From contig OZ038439.1 of NCBI GenBank assembly GCA_964036275.1, positions 12,257,095 to 12,321,094 on the forward strand: a stretch of 64,000 nt of DNA, given 5' to 3'. The stretch's first letter is position 1; each line of letters opens with the position of its first letter. Origin of the DNA: Litoditis marina. Lineage: Eukaryota > Nematoda > Chromadorea > Rhabditida > Rhabditidae. Positions 1 through 11,271 of this stretch are shown here, piece by piece. Under the pieces are notes generated by a model. The model was not told the origin of the DNA. It ran no database searches and saw only the letters and a list, made by a program, of their open reading frames with translations. The position numbers were made by a program, and so were the translations under genes.

Positions 1-308
1 TCTTACGCAGTTGTTACTCATGGTTGTAAAACTGATCAAAATAAAAGCATGTAAGAGGTAGGGTGTTCCACCACGGGTGTTTATCCAGTCACACACCAGT
101 AAGGTGTGACTATTCCCCAATAAGGACCCCGTTTTCACAATTTATTATGCGAAGGGTGTAATTTTGCATAAGAATGGGAAAACGTTCCCGATACTGCGGC
201 AAGAATAGGCCAGTTTGTGAAAATGTTTGCTCTATCTCACGTATGTTCCTAGTGTGGAGATGAATCTCACAATCTCGTTAATATATATTATATGAGAATT
301 TATTGCAG

Positions 309-628
309 ATGGTCTGGAAAGGACTGCCAGCAGGCTACTAAGGGTCCATCCTCGAGGGCAATGGCATTGGAGTCACGCGTGGGATACTCATGGACATTCA
401 CTCGGTGAGTTTTCCAGTTTAGTTAATTGGGTATGATATTATTCAATGAAAAGCGAGTGAGTGAAAATATCTCCTCTGCATTATAGTTTCAATGTTAACG
501 GAAGATATATTGGAAATATATGTTCGTTTGAGCGCATAGTGCCTTTGGAAGCGGCCGAGGCTATGGACAAATTTGTTTCTAACGGAGTAAAACAGTGGCT
601 AATAAACCGAATTTCGATTGTTTGTTGA
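309..628 (+). CDS. Weak candidate two-exon gene fragment, unrecognised
   Basis: A possible exon at 309-404 sits between a TTGCAG acceptor and a CGGTGAGT donor. A second at 487-628 follows a TTATAG acceptor and ends in TGA. Read in the phase 1+93+2 then 1+141 the two join without a stop and give about 78 residues containing short stretches such as GYSWTFT and NVNGRYIG. I do not recognise the product and see no upstream start in the window, so it could be the 3' part of a gene lying to the left, a decayed mobile element, or chance. The open phase across both splice sites is the only support. Confidence 0.2.
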
Positions 629-781
629 TGTCCCGGACATCTCGGTCATGGCATTTGGTCCACAGCCTGTGGTTGGTTCGATGCTCACCGAAATTTCGCG
701 TGAACATATGCGAGTAATTCAAATAACTTAAGGTTTAGTGTCAATGAGACCTAACATGAACTGCTTGCGGGAGTTTCACCA

Positions 782-849
782 ACTAAAGATTAGTAAATAC
801 TAAAGATCAGTAAATACTGAAAATCAGTAAATACTGAAGATGGGTTAGT
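782..849. repeat. 17-bp tandem repeat, about 4 units
   Basis: Units of the form ACTAAAGATCAGTAAAT start at 782, 799 and 816, with a degenerate fourth unit at 833. Units differ by one to three bases. Confidence 0.75.
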
Positions 850-1738
850 ACCATAGATACGAATACAATTTCGTACAAGCTGTATAGTTGATTTGAGCAA
901 GAACTTGTCTCTATCAAATATCAGGAGTTAGAACTTGATGAAATTTGCAGTTGCAGGTTCTGGTTAACCTCCGCTACGTTCAGTCTGTCGAAGGAACAGG
1001 GATCGCGGGAACGGACTGCCCAGCTGAGACATATACTAGTGAGTGCCCACTACATATTGTACGCTCTAATGGAGAGTTACTATTATATGATCCAATATAC
1101 ATAATTGCGGCAGTAACATCGCACTGTGCCGTATTTACTTTAAACGCCGCTGCGACCTGTTGTCTTTATGACGATTGTTGTATTTAGACGACTGAGGGGC
1201 CATTAATCGCAATGTCCGGTCATATGACTTGTCTAACAGACTTGTTAGATAATGCGCAAATTCAACTTTGCTTAAAACTGACAACGCTGGTTTTGGAGCA
1301 AAACAAGCAACAGCTCAATTAGAGATTGAACGTTAGAAGCGTGCGGAATGTATGAAATTATTAACTCATAATTGTCAGACCAAGACTCTGTTTTATGCGC
1401 ACTGTATAGTGGCTGTCAGCTAATATTGGAAAAACATTCCAATCGAGTTTTGAATTTGTACTAGGGCGTAAAGGCGTCAAATTCCTAGCCCCGAATAGCA
1501 ATTTCGGTGAAGTTCTAGTTCCAAAGGGCTTGGTTTAGGATTTAAAGTTGGGATATTACTAAAGTACATTAAGGGGCGCACTTGCATTGGCAAGATACCT
1601 TTGACCGAAAACCTGTGGGTTGTGGGGATAAACATTGTTTTATTTTTTCTCAACTGTCGTGCGACCAAATGAAACGGGAAATTACCGTTGTGGGGTTAAT
1701 AAAGTGGCTTGCGTTCAGAATGATTTGAACAAGCATCT

Positions 1739-1828
1739 TGATAGTTATCGAGCAGTTTATATAATAGAATATTATGCAAAATTTATTGTAGTATAATATT
1801 TATTATGTAAACTGCGAGATAACTATCA
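1739..1828. mobile_element. Palindromic MITE, full copy
   Basis: This 90-bp AT-rich near-perfect palindrome starts TGATAGTTATC and ends GATAACTATCA. The centre is rich in ATAATATT/AATATTAT. It carries no coding capacity. A truncated copy in the opposite orientation lies about 1 kb to the right, and both are preceded by the same bases, AAGCATCT. Confidence 0.7.
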
Positions 1829-2816
1829 TAGCCCACCCTTTCCCACCCATAGAAGTTATTTGCTAACGCGTGTGGAATGCAAGCAAGAAAGATAATTTCA
1901 GCCTGCATGTTTCAGGTTTCCAATCTGATTGGTTCGGGAGTCTGCAGCAAATTACACAAGACGATCGCTCGGATTCGTCCCTTGGCTGAGGCTAGCTGCG
2001 AACTAAACACTTCAGTGATAGTATTATTGATTCTATTCATGGTGGAAATAATAATATGTTTGATTACGCACATGTGTGGTGTAAACTATTTAAACAAGGA
2101 AATAGTAGTTTGAGAACATTGGTTTACACGATGCCTCTGTAGTCCTGAATATCTGTCGACAACTTGTCCAGATAGATGGCTAGGACGGATCAGGTTGGAA
2201 AGATTCATGACCATGTACGTTTCCGTGGTTTATTTTGCCGTAGAATGACCGTTACCGGATATACTTTTAGAAGTAGTGCCACCTATTCCTCATTGTACCT
2301 CTGCTACAGTACTAGTACTGTTGGAAAAGGAGACAACAGTTATGAACAACAATTGTCTTCTAAGTTTAGTTGCCAGCTATTTCAATGATAACGGCCCGTA
2401 GTTCGGTTGTTTTTTCAAAGTTGGTTTCACGATGTTAGTACACAGCGGTGTTGGGACAGACTCATATGGGCCGGATGTACTCTGTACCAGCTGTCACACT
2501 GGGCTGCCAGTGAGTTGGCGCTAAGAACGGTACTATGTAACTTTCATAGTTATTAAGCTACTCGAGAGTCTCTCTGACTCTTCTAACATGGTACTCGTAG
2601 CGAGAATAAAGCTACGCCTTCGTTCCTCCTGCGGTCACTCAACAATATGACGATTTTTGGGTGCGAACAACTTGGTCAATTCCACGATCGTCGCTGACCG
2701 CGCGCGCCAGGGTTTTCGTGGCAGGACCAATTTATTCACTAAAGGAGGCTAATTTATTTTAGCCAACCTTTTAATTTAAAATGAGAAATTTGAGCTTTCG
2801 CGAAGCATAAGCATCT

Positions 2817-2885
2817 TGATAGTTATCTCGCAGTTTACATAATAAATATTATACTACAATAAATTTTGCATAATATTCTATTATA
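2817..2885. mobile_element. Palindromic MITE, truncated inverted copy
   Basis: It matches the reverse complement of the copy at 1739-1828 for about 68 bp and then stops in TTCTATTATA, losing the last 20 or so bases of one arm. The flanking AAGCATCT is shared with the full copy. Confidence 0.65.
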
Positions 2886-3756
2886 GTGCTTCTATGAATC
2901 AACCGTTTTAATTAACACTCTTCAACATTATAAATAGTTCACTTACGTCTTCACTTTTGTTCTGGCACCAGAATTTACGAACAAGAGCTAGTAGTACACG
3001 TTGTTTTCATTCATCACAAAGTATTATAAATGGCATTTGGATGCTACCATTTGTCTATCTGGAATTAAATATTGAGTGCGTAGTGTGAGTATCTGAGTAT
3101 GAAACAAACACACATTGTAGTAACGAAGTTTGAGTGGTTCAACTGGAAAGAGAACTATGGAGATGGTATGGTGGCAGGTAGATGCTCTTTTACACTCTAG
3201 GTAACTTATATGTTTCTAGTTCATCTGCCATTGGAACAGTGACGTAGAAAACAACTGTACTAGACAACTAACTTGCAACCATATCGGAATTTATGTGTTC
3301 AACAGTTTAAAAACAACTCGCCTTTCGATTTGATTGTTTGTCACGGAACTATGTCTTCATGTATGGAAGAGAAGCGGTTCGAACACAACAGAGTTTTTTC
3401 TTCATGACGTCTGAATATCATAAGTGAATACGACTACAAAATTGTATGTGATTTATCCAAACAAACACTTGTTTATCTGACTGTAGACTTTTCTATGAAC
3501 TGGTCACGTTTTTCCGCTGATGTCACACGGGCTACTTAGTAACGTCGTCATCGCCTTCGACCTTGACGTCAGAGAACAAAATACAAAAAGACCGCAGCAG
3601 AATGTTTCTGTTTCTCAAACTATAAAAATAATCAATCATTAACCCGATAATTTGAACACAATGTAACAGGGTAATCAGTACCCAATATGTCGATTAAAAA
3701 CCGAAGATTAACTTTATCTTTCTCTCTGCACTGAGTGCTTTACTGGTACTAACTAC

Positions 3757-4000
3757 TGTTGTGTGGTAGACCTGTTATCTCGTTTAGCAATCCTGTTAAC
3801 ATGTCTGTACACATTAGCATAGTGCGCGTTCACGTGTCAAGTGACGTGTTCTACTTTGTTGTCTATTGTGTGCATTGTATCATCTGCTCGTCTATAAACT
3901 GGTTCGTCTTTAGCTCGTCTCCTCTATTCTACAGGTATAACTTCTGTGTTGATATCTGTAGTGTTATTAGTGTTTATCCTAGTCATCTGAGGATACAACA
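3757..4000 (+). repeat. 5' LTR (244 bp)
   Basis: It begins TGTTGTGTGG and ends GGATACAACA, matches 5901-6144 over its full length with a few substitutions, and is preceded by ACTAC. Confidence 0.93.
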
Positions 4001-4269
4001 TAATTGGCGATCAGGATAGAAACTCTAGTTAAGCAGTCTAGTGTTAATTTCTAGCAAGATAGTCTAGTATTCTTGGTTAGAAAACTTTTGAAGGGCAGTC
4101 CAGTGTCTCAAAAGTCTAGAGTGAACTTTGTTAGAGGATTTGTGTTGGTTTCATTTGATTCGTGTGACAGTCTCGTGTCCAGAAAAGAGTGTTCGGTGGT
4201 CATTTACACTGAATTCAAAGGCTCTCTGCAAGTATTACCTGTCTGAGGTGAAATTATTGATTGAGCAGA

Positions 4270-5796
4270 ATGTCAGATAAAATGTATGAAACTCTTGTGC
4301 AATTGTTGCAAGGTCAACAGCAGCAAATGAAACAACAAGAAGAGAGATTGAAACTCCAGCAAGAGCAGATGGATATTCAGAGAGATCAGTTGAAGCTACT
4401 TCAAGGTAGTATTGTGAATGCTCAAATTGATAGCAGTGGTACGTACATTGTCAGTCCGGTGACAAATGTAACAAGAATGATGACGGATTTGAACGCAAGG
4501 CTCACTACCTTTGTATTCGATCCAGAAAGTGGTCTGACATTTTCACATTGGTATGATCGATACGGTGAGGTGTTCAACATTGATGGTGCGCTGTTGGATG
4601 ACAAATCCAAAGTGAGACTACTTGTCGGAAAGTTGTCAAATGAGGTTTTTGATAGGTATAAAAGTCATATTTTGCCTAAAACCACTGCTGATCTGGTCTT
4701 TGATGACACAATTGAGATTCTCAAAGAGATGTTCGATGTCAAAACATCTGTCTTCACTGAGAGATACAACTGTCTGAAGTTGGAAAAGAAAGAGTCAGAA
4801 GACTACATGGAGTACACTGGCCGAGTGAATGAGCAGTGTGAAAGAGCAAAACTCCAAGAACTTGACAAAGATGGGCTAAAGGCACTGTTCTGGATCTCTG
4901 GTTTGACAACAAACAGAGATAATGACCTGAAGACCAGATTGCTCATGTATCTGGATCGACAGTATGCAGAAAAAAAAGCAGTCACTTTGCGAGATCTGTA
5001 CAAAGAGTGTGACACATGGTTGAACATCAAGCGTGAGGCAAAGATGGTTCAGAGTTCCCATCAAATGTATGCGGTTGAGTCACAACTTCAAGATCAACGA
5101 GTTCAGCACAGTCGTAACTTGTGCTGGAACTGCGGAAAAACTGGTCATTTGTCAAGGAATTGCCAGTCCAAGAAGTGGAACTGCCGAAAGTGCAAGCAGA
5201 GCGGTCACAAAGAAGAGTTCTGTGACAAGGTGGTCAAGTTCAACGCCAATTCGTCTGGAAGAGCTCGTGTAAACAACTCCGTCGTTGTAGAGTCTTCAGC
5301 GAAAAGCAAGAAGGTGAACGCAGTGAGACGTTACCTACCTGTAGAGATCAAGAGTGTGAACGTCGAGTTTCAACTTGATACTGGTTCTGACGTGACATTG
5401 TTGAATGTACACGATTGGAAGAAGCTTGGTGAACCAAGGCTTGTGAAATGCGGAGTTGGAGTGGTTAGTGCCAATGGAAAGCCTTTGAGAGTGCTTGGCA
5501 TACTCAACTGCGATTTCAAGATGAAAGGTGAATACGGTACTGGTTGTGCCTATGTTTCTCATGCAAGTAGTCTGGTTGGCTTGGATTGGTTAACTCAGAG
5601 TGAGAACATGAAGTATTACCTCAAGATGATGACCGAACAACCTTTGTTCAACCCTGAAACCAAAAAGTGTCCTCAATTCGCTCATGTCTGGATGAATGAT
5701 TTGAAGGAGGAGAAGAGGGTGTCGTCTAAAGAGAACACTTCTAGTTTTGAGAGTGGTTCTGTGAGTCATGATTGTACTCAGTCTCGTGTCCCCTGA
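4270..5796 (+). CDS. Gag-protease polyprotein of LTR retrotransposon
   Basis: The 508-residue product starts at ATG 4270; the frame is open from TTG 4261, but ATG is the natural start. Residues 10-50 are glutamine-rich coiled coil. Residues about 80-200 resemble the gag N-terminal domain of K02A2.6-like Gypsy elements (the DUF7083 type, from memory). Two CCHC zinc knuckles follow: CWNCGKTGHLSRNC at 285-298 and CRKCKQSGHKEEFC at 305-318. A retropepsin-like protease has its catalytic Asp in LDTGSD at about residue 370 and a GLDWL motif at about 437. The protein ends about 70 residues later in a Ser-rich tail with no start of a polymerase. Gag and protease would form and mature particles, and enzymes would have to come from a related element. 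No frameshift signal leads to a downstream pol. Confidence 0.9.
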   Translation: MSDKMYETLVQLLQGQQQQMKQQEERLKLQQEQMDIQRDQLKLLQGSIVNAQIDSSGTYIVSPVTNVTRMMTDLNARLTTFVFDPESGLTFSHWYDRYGEVFNIDGALLDDKSKVRLLVGKLSNEVFDRYKSHILPKTTADLVFDDTIEILKEMFDVKTSVFTERYNCLKLEKKESEDYMEYTGRVNEQCERAKLQELDKDGLKALFWISGLTTNRDNDLKTRLLMYLDRQYAEKKAVTLRDLYKECDTWLNIKREAKMVQSSHQMYAVESQLQDQRVQHSRNLCWNCGKTGHLSRNCQSKKWNCRKCKQSGHKEEFCDKVVKFNANSSGRARVNNSVVVESSAKSKKVNAVRRYLPVEIKSVNVEFQLDTGSDVTLLNVHDWKKLGEPRLVKCGVGVVSANGKPLRVLGILNCDFKMKGEYGTGCAYVSHASSLVGLDWLTQSENMKYYLKMMTEQPLFNPETKKCPQFAHVWMNDLKEEKRVSSKENTSSFESGSVSHDCTQSRVP

Positions 5797-5888
5797 TGTC
5801 GAATCCAAGAAGTCGTCTGGTTGCCGAAGCTGTCAACAGCCGATTCTTGATATTTTAGTTAGTTCACATCACTCCGTAGTTTAGTTGT

Positions 5889-5900
5889 AAAAAAGGGAGG
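5889..5900 (+). other. Polypurine tract
   Basis: AAAAAAGGGAGG directly abuts the right LTR, the expected site of plus-strand priming. Confidence 0.8.
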
Positions 5901-6144
5901 TGTTGTGTGGTAGACCTGTTATCTCGTTTAGCAATCCTGTTAACATGTCTGTACACATTAGCATAGTGCGCGTTCACGTGTCAAGTGACGTGTTCTACTT
6001 TGTTGTCTATTGTGTGCATTGTATCATCTGTCTGGCAGTAAACTGGTTCATCTCTCGCTCGTCTCCTCTATTCTACAGGTATAACTTCTGTGTTGATATC
6101 TGTAGTGTTATTAGTGTTTATCCTAGTCATCTGAGGATACAACA
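5901..6144 (+). repeat. 3' LTR (244 bp)
   Basis: This is the direct repeat of 3757-4000, followed by the ACTAC target duplication at 6145-6149. Confidence 0.93.
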
Positions 6145-7003
6145 ACTACTAACCTTACTTTTTATTTACTTGAACTTTTGCAAATGTGTGGTTGACTTCT
6201 GAGATTTCCGACACGCGAATCCGAAGGTTGGGTTTCACAGTGAATGTGGGAAGTTTCACTCAATATAACTGCTGAGCGAAAGGCGTCCATCAAATGAAAT
6301 AACTGAAAGTTAATCTACAGTCAAACAGTGATTGACAAAGAGAGTGTGGAGAAAGGAAGTAAACACACCACTCTACAGAGAAGCTTAATCGAGCAATTAC
6401 AAAGATAAACTAAATTGTTTTTTGGCTAAAGCTGGCCTGCCAGCATATCAATTCATACCTTCCGTGTGTGAAAACTGTATATAATAAGACAACTCACCAG
6501 TCACAGCGAACGAAGTCAAATACGGCATCAGTCTCTATTTATGAGAGACGAACATTATAAACAACATATGTGCCTGTAGGTAAATTTTGCTAGCACAATG
6601 TGAACAATCGTATAGAGTTGACAGGGTAAATCGACCAAACTGTTGTTAAGAAAAACCATGAAAAACGTTACGTGACCATATTTGAACGAAATGCATTTGC
6701 CCTTTTGCATATCTCGAAGCGAACATAGGAACACCTTTGTATTGATGATTCGAAGTCATCAAACGTGAAAAAGAAATGTGAGGGGTGATAAATGTTCAAC
6801 GCAAATATTGCCCTTTGGGCTTTGTGAATGTGAAAAATAATATGTTCAGTCTGATGGACATAGATTAGGTTCTGAGCTTTTACGAATTGTCTCCCTTATG
6901 GAGTCGCCTCGTAAACAAGATGTAGGAAAAGACAGTCTCTGAGCTGTAGTTTGATTGGGATGCACGTCACATAAGTTTACAGGAGATCTATACTAGAAGT
7001 AAA

Positions 7004-7112
7004 TTGAATAGTCACGTAAAGTAAGTATAACAATGAGGCATCGTACACTATGTAATCGCACGTTTCTTAGTTCTTCTGTGTTCTACAATTGACTGACAGT
7101 ATAACTACAAAC
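7004..7112 (+). repeat. Dispersed repeat family B
   Basis: About 110-130 bp with the landmarks TTGAATAGTCACGTAAA, ATGAGGCATCGT, TTCTGCTGTGTT (or variants) and CAATTGACTGACAGTAT. Related copies lie near 13850-13975 (+), 20795-20925 (-), 46180-46305 (+) and 49215-49345 (-). At 7112-7175 and 14225-14275 the similarity runs on through ATGTACAGT...GCACTGA, so the parent element is longer. The inner part contains CACGTGA-type motifs. I see no coding capacity. Confidence 0.65.
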
Positions 7113-7249
7113 AATGTGTTTGAAGGTAGATGTACAGTATGCACCCGCTCTGCACTGATCAAATCCAAAATGCATCATCAAAAATATAAAACCCAGTGAA
7201 TGGTTTGGTATGACCGATCTTTTTTGGTTCATATATGATGTGATATGTA

Positions 7250-7300
7250 TAGAATAGAATAGAATAGATTTATTCGCGATTTAACACGTGTATGATGATC
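7250..7300 (-). repeat. Dispersed repeat family A (SINE-like), 3' end
   Basis: On the minus strand this reads ACACGTGTT..ATCGCGAATA followed by a (CTATT)n tail. It is the same 3' end as the longer family A copies at 17440, 48700 and 49690. Confidence 0.5.
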
Positions 7301-8867
7301 ACCGGCTCGAAACGACGCGAAGTGAAACAATACATATGTAAAATATGTGAATACGTATGTCAACATTGATCGATTGCCTTATCATCTAACTATCCATATT
7401 CAGAATACACACTTATACACATTCACGAACTGAATCGTGTTGACGGCATTTTCCACAATCTCCATTTGAGTGACGTCATCATTTGTGAAGATTGAGTAGT
7501 TGTGAGTAGTTCCCATGAGGGTAACCTGTATCAATCAAAAGTGTAATGTTTTTTGTGGGTTACAAAATATAGTTCTAATTCCCGACTAGACTCGTATTCA
7601 TCAAAAGTGTATCCCTGCCAATTTCTTAGTCATAAGCCCATTTGCATACAGTGAACGGAGGCCAGTTCAGAACTGAAAAGACTATAAGGTGGTAACAACA
7701 TTTTTTGACAAAGTTTTACATCTCTTATGAAAACAGAACAGCGACAAATATAGTGTACTTCATCATCAAACTTGTTTTTCTTACAAAAAATGAAAATAAT
7801 TCAGTTCCCAAAGCGATGAAAGTAATTTATCACGGAGATATGTTGTAACTGAGACCCAGTTTCTGCCGTTTATAACGGCTTACCATCAGTTACCAGTAAG
7901 TTTTTTAGTCACATCAGTAAGTCAAACATCAGTGTTTATTATTAATCGACTGATTTATCACGAACGGAAAATGTCTTCTATGAAGCAGGGACCAAAATCA
8001 ACTCAGAACGGGCTGATATAACAAAAATCTGTGACATGTATGCTGATCACCGCTTTGTAACGAAGCGACGTGAATGAATAAATATGTAAAATAAAAGCGG
8101 GAAAAGAGAGAGAAATAAGGGGACAAATCTCGCATGACCTGGTTTTGAAACAGTTGTGGCTGAACATAGAATCTACGATATATCAATATGAATCATGTGA
8201 TGTGACGAATGAAACTTCAAACTTGAAACTGAAACTTGAAAAACTAAAACTTGAAACGAAACTTGGAAAAAACATGAAACGCTCACCTGCCAGAATGTTT
8301 GCTGGTAGCTGAGCTGAATGGGCTAGTTGGTGTGCGGTGGGAGGACGAGTGGAGTCAGTATGACTCTCGTGTTCCCGTCCCAGTATGGCGACGAATCACG
8401 AAAATGGATCCACACCTTAAAGGAAACCGGAGAGCAATATAGTTTTTCTTGAAGCTGCTGTATTCTATTTGTGTTTGGACGCGTTGCGTGTCGCGCGGCA
8501 TTGTCATGTGAATGTCACGTGAACTGATCAAAATATACGAGTTATTTGTGCTCTTTGATCTCAATACAGTTTGAAGAAGCCCGAAACAAAACCTCTTCTT
8601 AGGTTTTGTTCCTGTCTCTTTTAAGGAAGGACGATTATGTGGTCTTATCCCTGGGCTTCTGCCCTTTGAACTGTGATACATGTTTACACTGCAGAGACAG
8701 GGAGGGATGTAGTTAAAGAAGACCAGAAAGCAGCCAGAATGTCAGAAAAGGATACCAGAAAGCAACCAGCATGTCTGCAGCGTCGTCGCCAACCGAAAGG
8801 TGGAAGGGTATGGCTCAGTTTTCGTTGTGTACGGACGTGTCTTCGATTCTGAATCTTGTCGGATAGG

Positions 8868-8940
8868 TACTTGGTAGCCCACTGGTTAGGGACCAGCTAC
8901 AGATTGTTTGCTCGCGGGTTCGTGTCCGGCGAGAGGAAAA
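8868..8940 (+). repeat. tRNA-derived SINE-like sequence
   Basis: It shows an A-box-like TAGCCCACTGGTTAGGG and a B-box-like GGGTTCGTGTCC at tRNA-like spacing. The 3' part TTTGCTCGCGGGTTCG...CCGGCGAGAG is nearly the same as the minus-strand copy at 35113-35184. The arms do not fold into a clean cloverleaf, so it is a repeat rather than a working tRNA. Confidence 0.55.
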
Positions 8941-9293
8941 CATTCATAAATTTGGCACCCCCTACTTAACGTTTTGCCGTTTGTGCGGCTTTCTCATTTG
9001 AATGTCACGTGATGTTATCCATTCTCATATCTAGGTTAGTTATGTTGTATAATCCTAAAATAGTCAGGGCAGCCCGAATCTATGTCTCTGCTCCATTCTC
9101 CTGTCAAGTTCAAGAATTTTGCTTTGGTTGAGCAGCAAACTAAAATAGAACATTTGACCACAGAAACTCATCGAACTGGGGTAAACGTTGACGAGCAACC
9201 GCCTTTGACCGCGTGAATAGACTGATGTGGAAATCACTCAAAAGAAACATTAATAACAACTGACAATCAAAAACATTCAGTTTTTATCATTAT

Positions 9294-9536
9294 TTAGCTC
9301 TGAACCACTCTCAACAGTTCTGGCAAAGTTGAAATTTCAATTAAAAAACAGTCATCGGAAAGTTGGAATTCGTACTGTAGAGACTTCAGTAGGGAATATG
9401 CCGAATGAAATAGTACTGTATGAGTCTCATTGAAAATGGAAATGACTATAATGTACCTCTGGTCGGAGTAGTTGGCGACAACTAGAAGTGTTTCATTAGC
9501 ACCCAGTGTCTCTCTATCGTCAATGATTGTCCGGAA
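9294..9536 (-). CDS. Probable last exon of an unrecognised minus-strand gene
   Basis: On the minus strand an AATTCAG acceptor is followed in phase 0 by 80 codons and a TAA. The predicted protein is well mixed in composition, with alternating hydrophobic segments (VISIFNETHTVLFHS) and acidic loops (DDRETLG), unlike the low-complexity chance frames around it. I do not recognise the family. The earlier exons should lie at higher coordinates, and the minus-strand candidate at 11272-11979 may belong to the same gene, but I could not connect them. It could also be an exon of a pseudogene. Confidence 0.4.
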   Translation of the reverse strand, partial: FRTIIDDRETLGANETLLVVANYSDQRYIIVISIFNETHTVLFHSAYSLLKSLQYEFQLSDDCFLIEISTLPELLRVVQS

Positions 9537-10764
9537 CTGAATTATACAATTAAACACACATGAATGATGGACTAAGAGTGGAATTTGGAGAAGCTGAGAA
9601 AACTGGAAACAATGTTCGTGTCATATTGAAATAAACAGGAGTACGGTAGTCTGTATAGAAAAGGCGGTTTTTGGAGCTCCAGGTGCTGTAGCACTGGGTC
9701 TTACACAATTATTTCCGAGTCTTTTATTGCATTACACGAAAACTATTTATCATGAGCAGACTTGGAGCAAAGTATGCCTTTGGGTATGAAATATATCAGC
9801 AAGAATGAAGAAAGCACATTACAATTTACAACTGTAAAAAACAATTTACCATGTCCTACAGTCAATGAAACTCGGTGTATTGCTGTATTGTTAGGATTTA
9901 TTTGTAAAATCGAACTCGAGAACTGTTACGTTGATTGTTAGTTGATGGCTTTTTCAGGCCCAGAAAACGGTGACTCCACCGAAACGTCGCCACTTCCAAT
10001 AAAACCTCTCATCATCTCGTGTTCTGTTGAACAAGTGAAAGCAATGTAATAAAAAGCACAGTTTTCTAAGAAACTGGGAGAAACCTATAATTTATGAGAT
10101 AGTATGCGACATGAAATGATATATACGTGGTCGTAACAGTTTGTTCTGATAAGGGGATTACAGCGGTCGAAACAGTGTGTAAATAGGCTTGGGCACTAAT
10201 TTAAAGCAACGTGAAACATGTGTGGGCTATGTTCCTAAACAAAAAGATAGTGTTTTCATCATTTCTCTAAATCGATTTCGTGGTTGGTTCGGAAAAAGTT
10301 GTTGTTCCTTAAACTTTCTCAAAGCTGTGTGTCAGATTGATGCAGTATACTAAAAACTGAAAATCCAGTATTTAAAGCTAGAAACTTATCTATTATGATG
10401 TCATTAAAGATACCGTTCCGCAATAATCGGGTTTCACGAAAAATTCAAAAAGCTCAAAAAAGTCTCTCAATGTCTTCCCATAGACCATGAAGAAACTTTC
10501 TGATGAAAAGTTTGCAAAATTTGCATAACATCGAGTTGCTTTCCTTGTTTCACAATATTTTAGAGTGCGCTATTGTAAACAACTTGCAATTCTGAACCAT
10601 TATTCTAATCATTGTCACGGAAAGTACTAAACTACAATTTCTTTGCCCGTGAAATAACACATATCATCCAGCTCAAAATATACTAAATGAAAGTCTGTGA
10701 ATCGACCTTTGTCACAGATCTCTAAATGTATAATTGTGCTCGAACCAAACAATTTAAAACACCG
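9537..10764. other. No supported gene
   Basis: If the minus-strand exons at 9294 and 11272 are one gene, this would be intron or hold small exons I could not place. I see a plus-strand short frame after a TTTTCAG at 9956 that ends in TAA beside AATAAAA, but nothing upstream to support it. Confidence 0.35.
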
Positions 10765-11191
10765 GTGGCCGTATTCACTAAGTTCAAATAGCCGGGTAAC
10801 TTACACAAATCGTATTCACCAACTCAAATGGCGCTATTTGAACGCTATTTGAGAGGACTTACCCAGCCATATTCACCCGGGTAAGGGGTCGAATAGCCGC
10901 TATTTGACCATTTTCCAGTTTTAAAACCAATTTTTTGGCGTTCTAGATGGAGTAACGGATATCACAATTATCGGAACATTATGAAAACAATGTTTCCAGA
11001 ATTATACTGCCTAAATTATGATTTAATGAGAATAACTACCAACCAATGACGGCTTACACGGCTATTTGGCAAATAGGCTATTTGAATGCTAGTGTATACG
11101 GTAACGGGTGAGTGACGTTACCCGCAAGGAAGCTATTTGAATTTTGCTCAAATAGCTTACTTGACTACTTAAACTTTGTGAATACGGCCAC
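10765..11191. mobile_element. MITE with inverted ends, about 427 bp
   Basis: The ends are inverted: GTGGCCGTATTCAC at the left and its complement GTGAATACGGCCAC at the right, followed inward by AAGTT(C/T)AA. The inside repeats related subterminal words such as TATTCAC and GCTATTTGA in both directions, as MITEs often do. I see no clear target duplication and no transposase. Confidence 0.7.
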
Positions 11192-11271
11192 TGCATCAGG
11201 GAAATTCGCAACTCACTGCCTTATAATTACCCAATGATGTAATCTACAGAAGAACCACACTAGGTACTCAC

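Larger units (their letters stand above)
850..3751. other. Stretch without a recognisable gene
   Basis: Apart from the two MITE copies listed separately I see no convincing gene. Short open frames at 945-1187 and 1877-2113 follow possible acceptors, and the second contains a hydrophobic stretch, but neither shows a motif I know. The region may be a decayed mobile element. Confidence 0.4.
3757..6144 (+). mobile_element. LTR retrotransposon, gag-protease only (non-autonomous)
   Basis: The element is bounded by two 244-bp direct repeats (TG...CA ends) and a 5-bp target duplication ACTAC at 3752-3756 and 6145-6149. A TTGGCG-type primer-binding candidate follows the left LTR at about 4004, and a purine tract AAAAAAGGGAGG ends at 5900 just before the right LTR. 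One long frame encodes gag and an aspartic protease. Only about 100 bp separate its stop from the right LTR, so reverse transcriptase, RNase H and integrase are absent. The protease and gag layout point to a Ty3/Gypsy-type relative. The LTRs differ at a cluster of positions near 3890-3920 versus 6034-6064, so the insertion is not brand new. Intact ends, target duplication and open gag suggest a mobilised derivative rather than random decay. Confidence 0.93.
6150..8867. other. Gene-poor repeat-bearing stretch
   Basis: I find no supported gene. It holds copies of dispersed families B and A (listed separately) and two related blocks around 7290-7345 and 8037-8093 that share a GATCACCG...AACGA(A)GCGACG core. 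The minus-strand open frame 8355-8681 shows no motif I recognise. Confidence 0.4.

Noticed and set aside
7285..7320. Second hammerhead-like string (GATGATCACCGGCTCGAAAC)
   Set aside because: The first core base is wrong and stem II does not pair.
8355..8681. 108-codon minus-strand open frame
   Set aside because: No motif, no splice context and basic, low-information composition; likely chance.
9940..9985. Hammerhead-like core (GAAACGTCG after a short hairpin) linked to Penelope elements
   Set aside because: The CTGATGA half of the core is not present at the needed place and stems I and III do not form.
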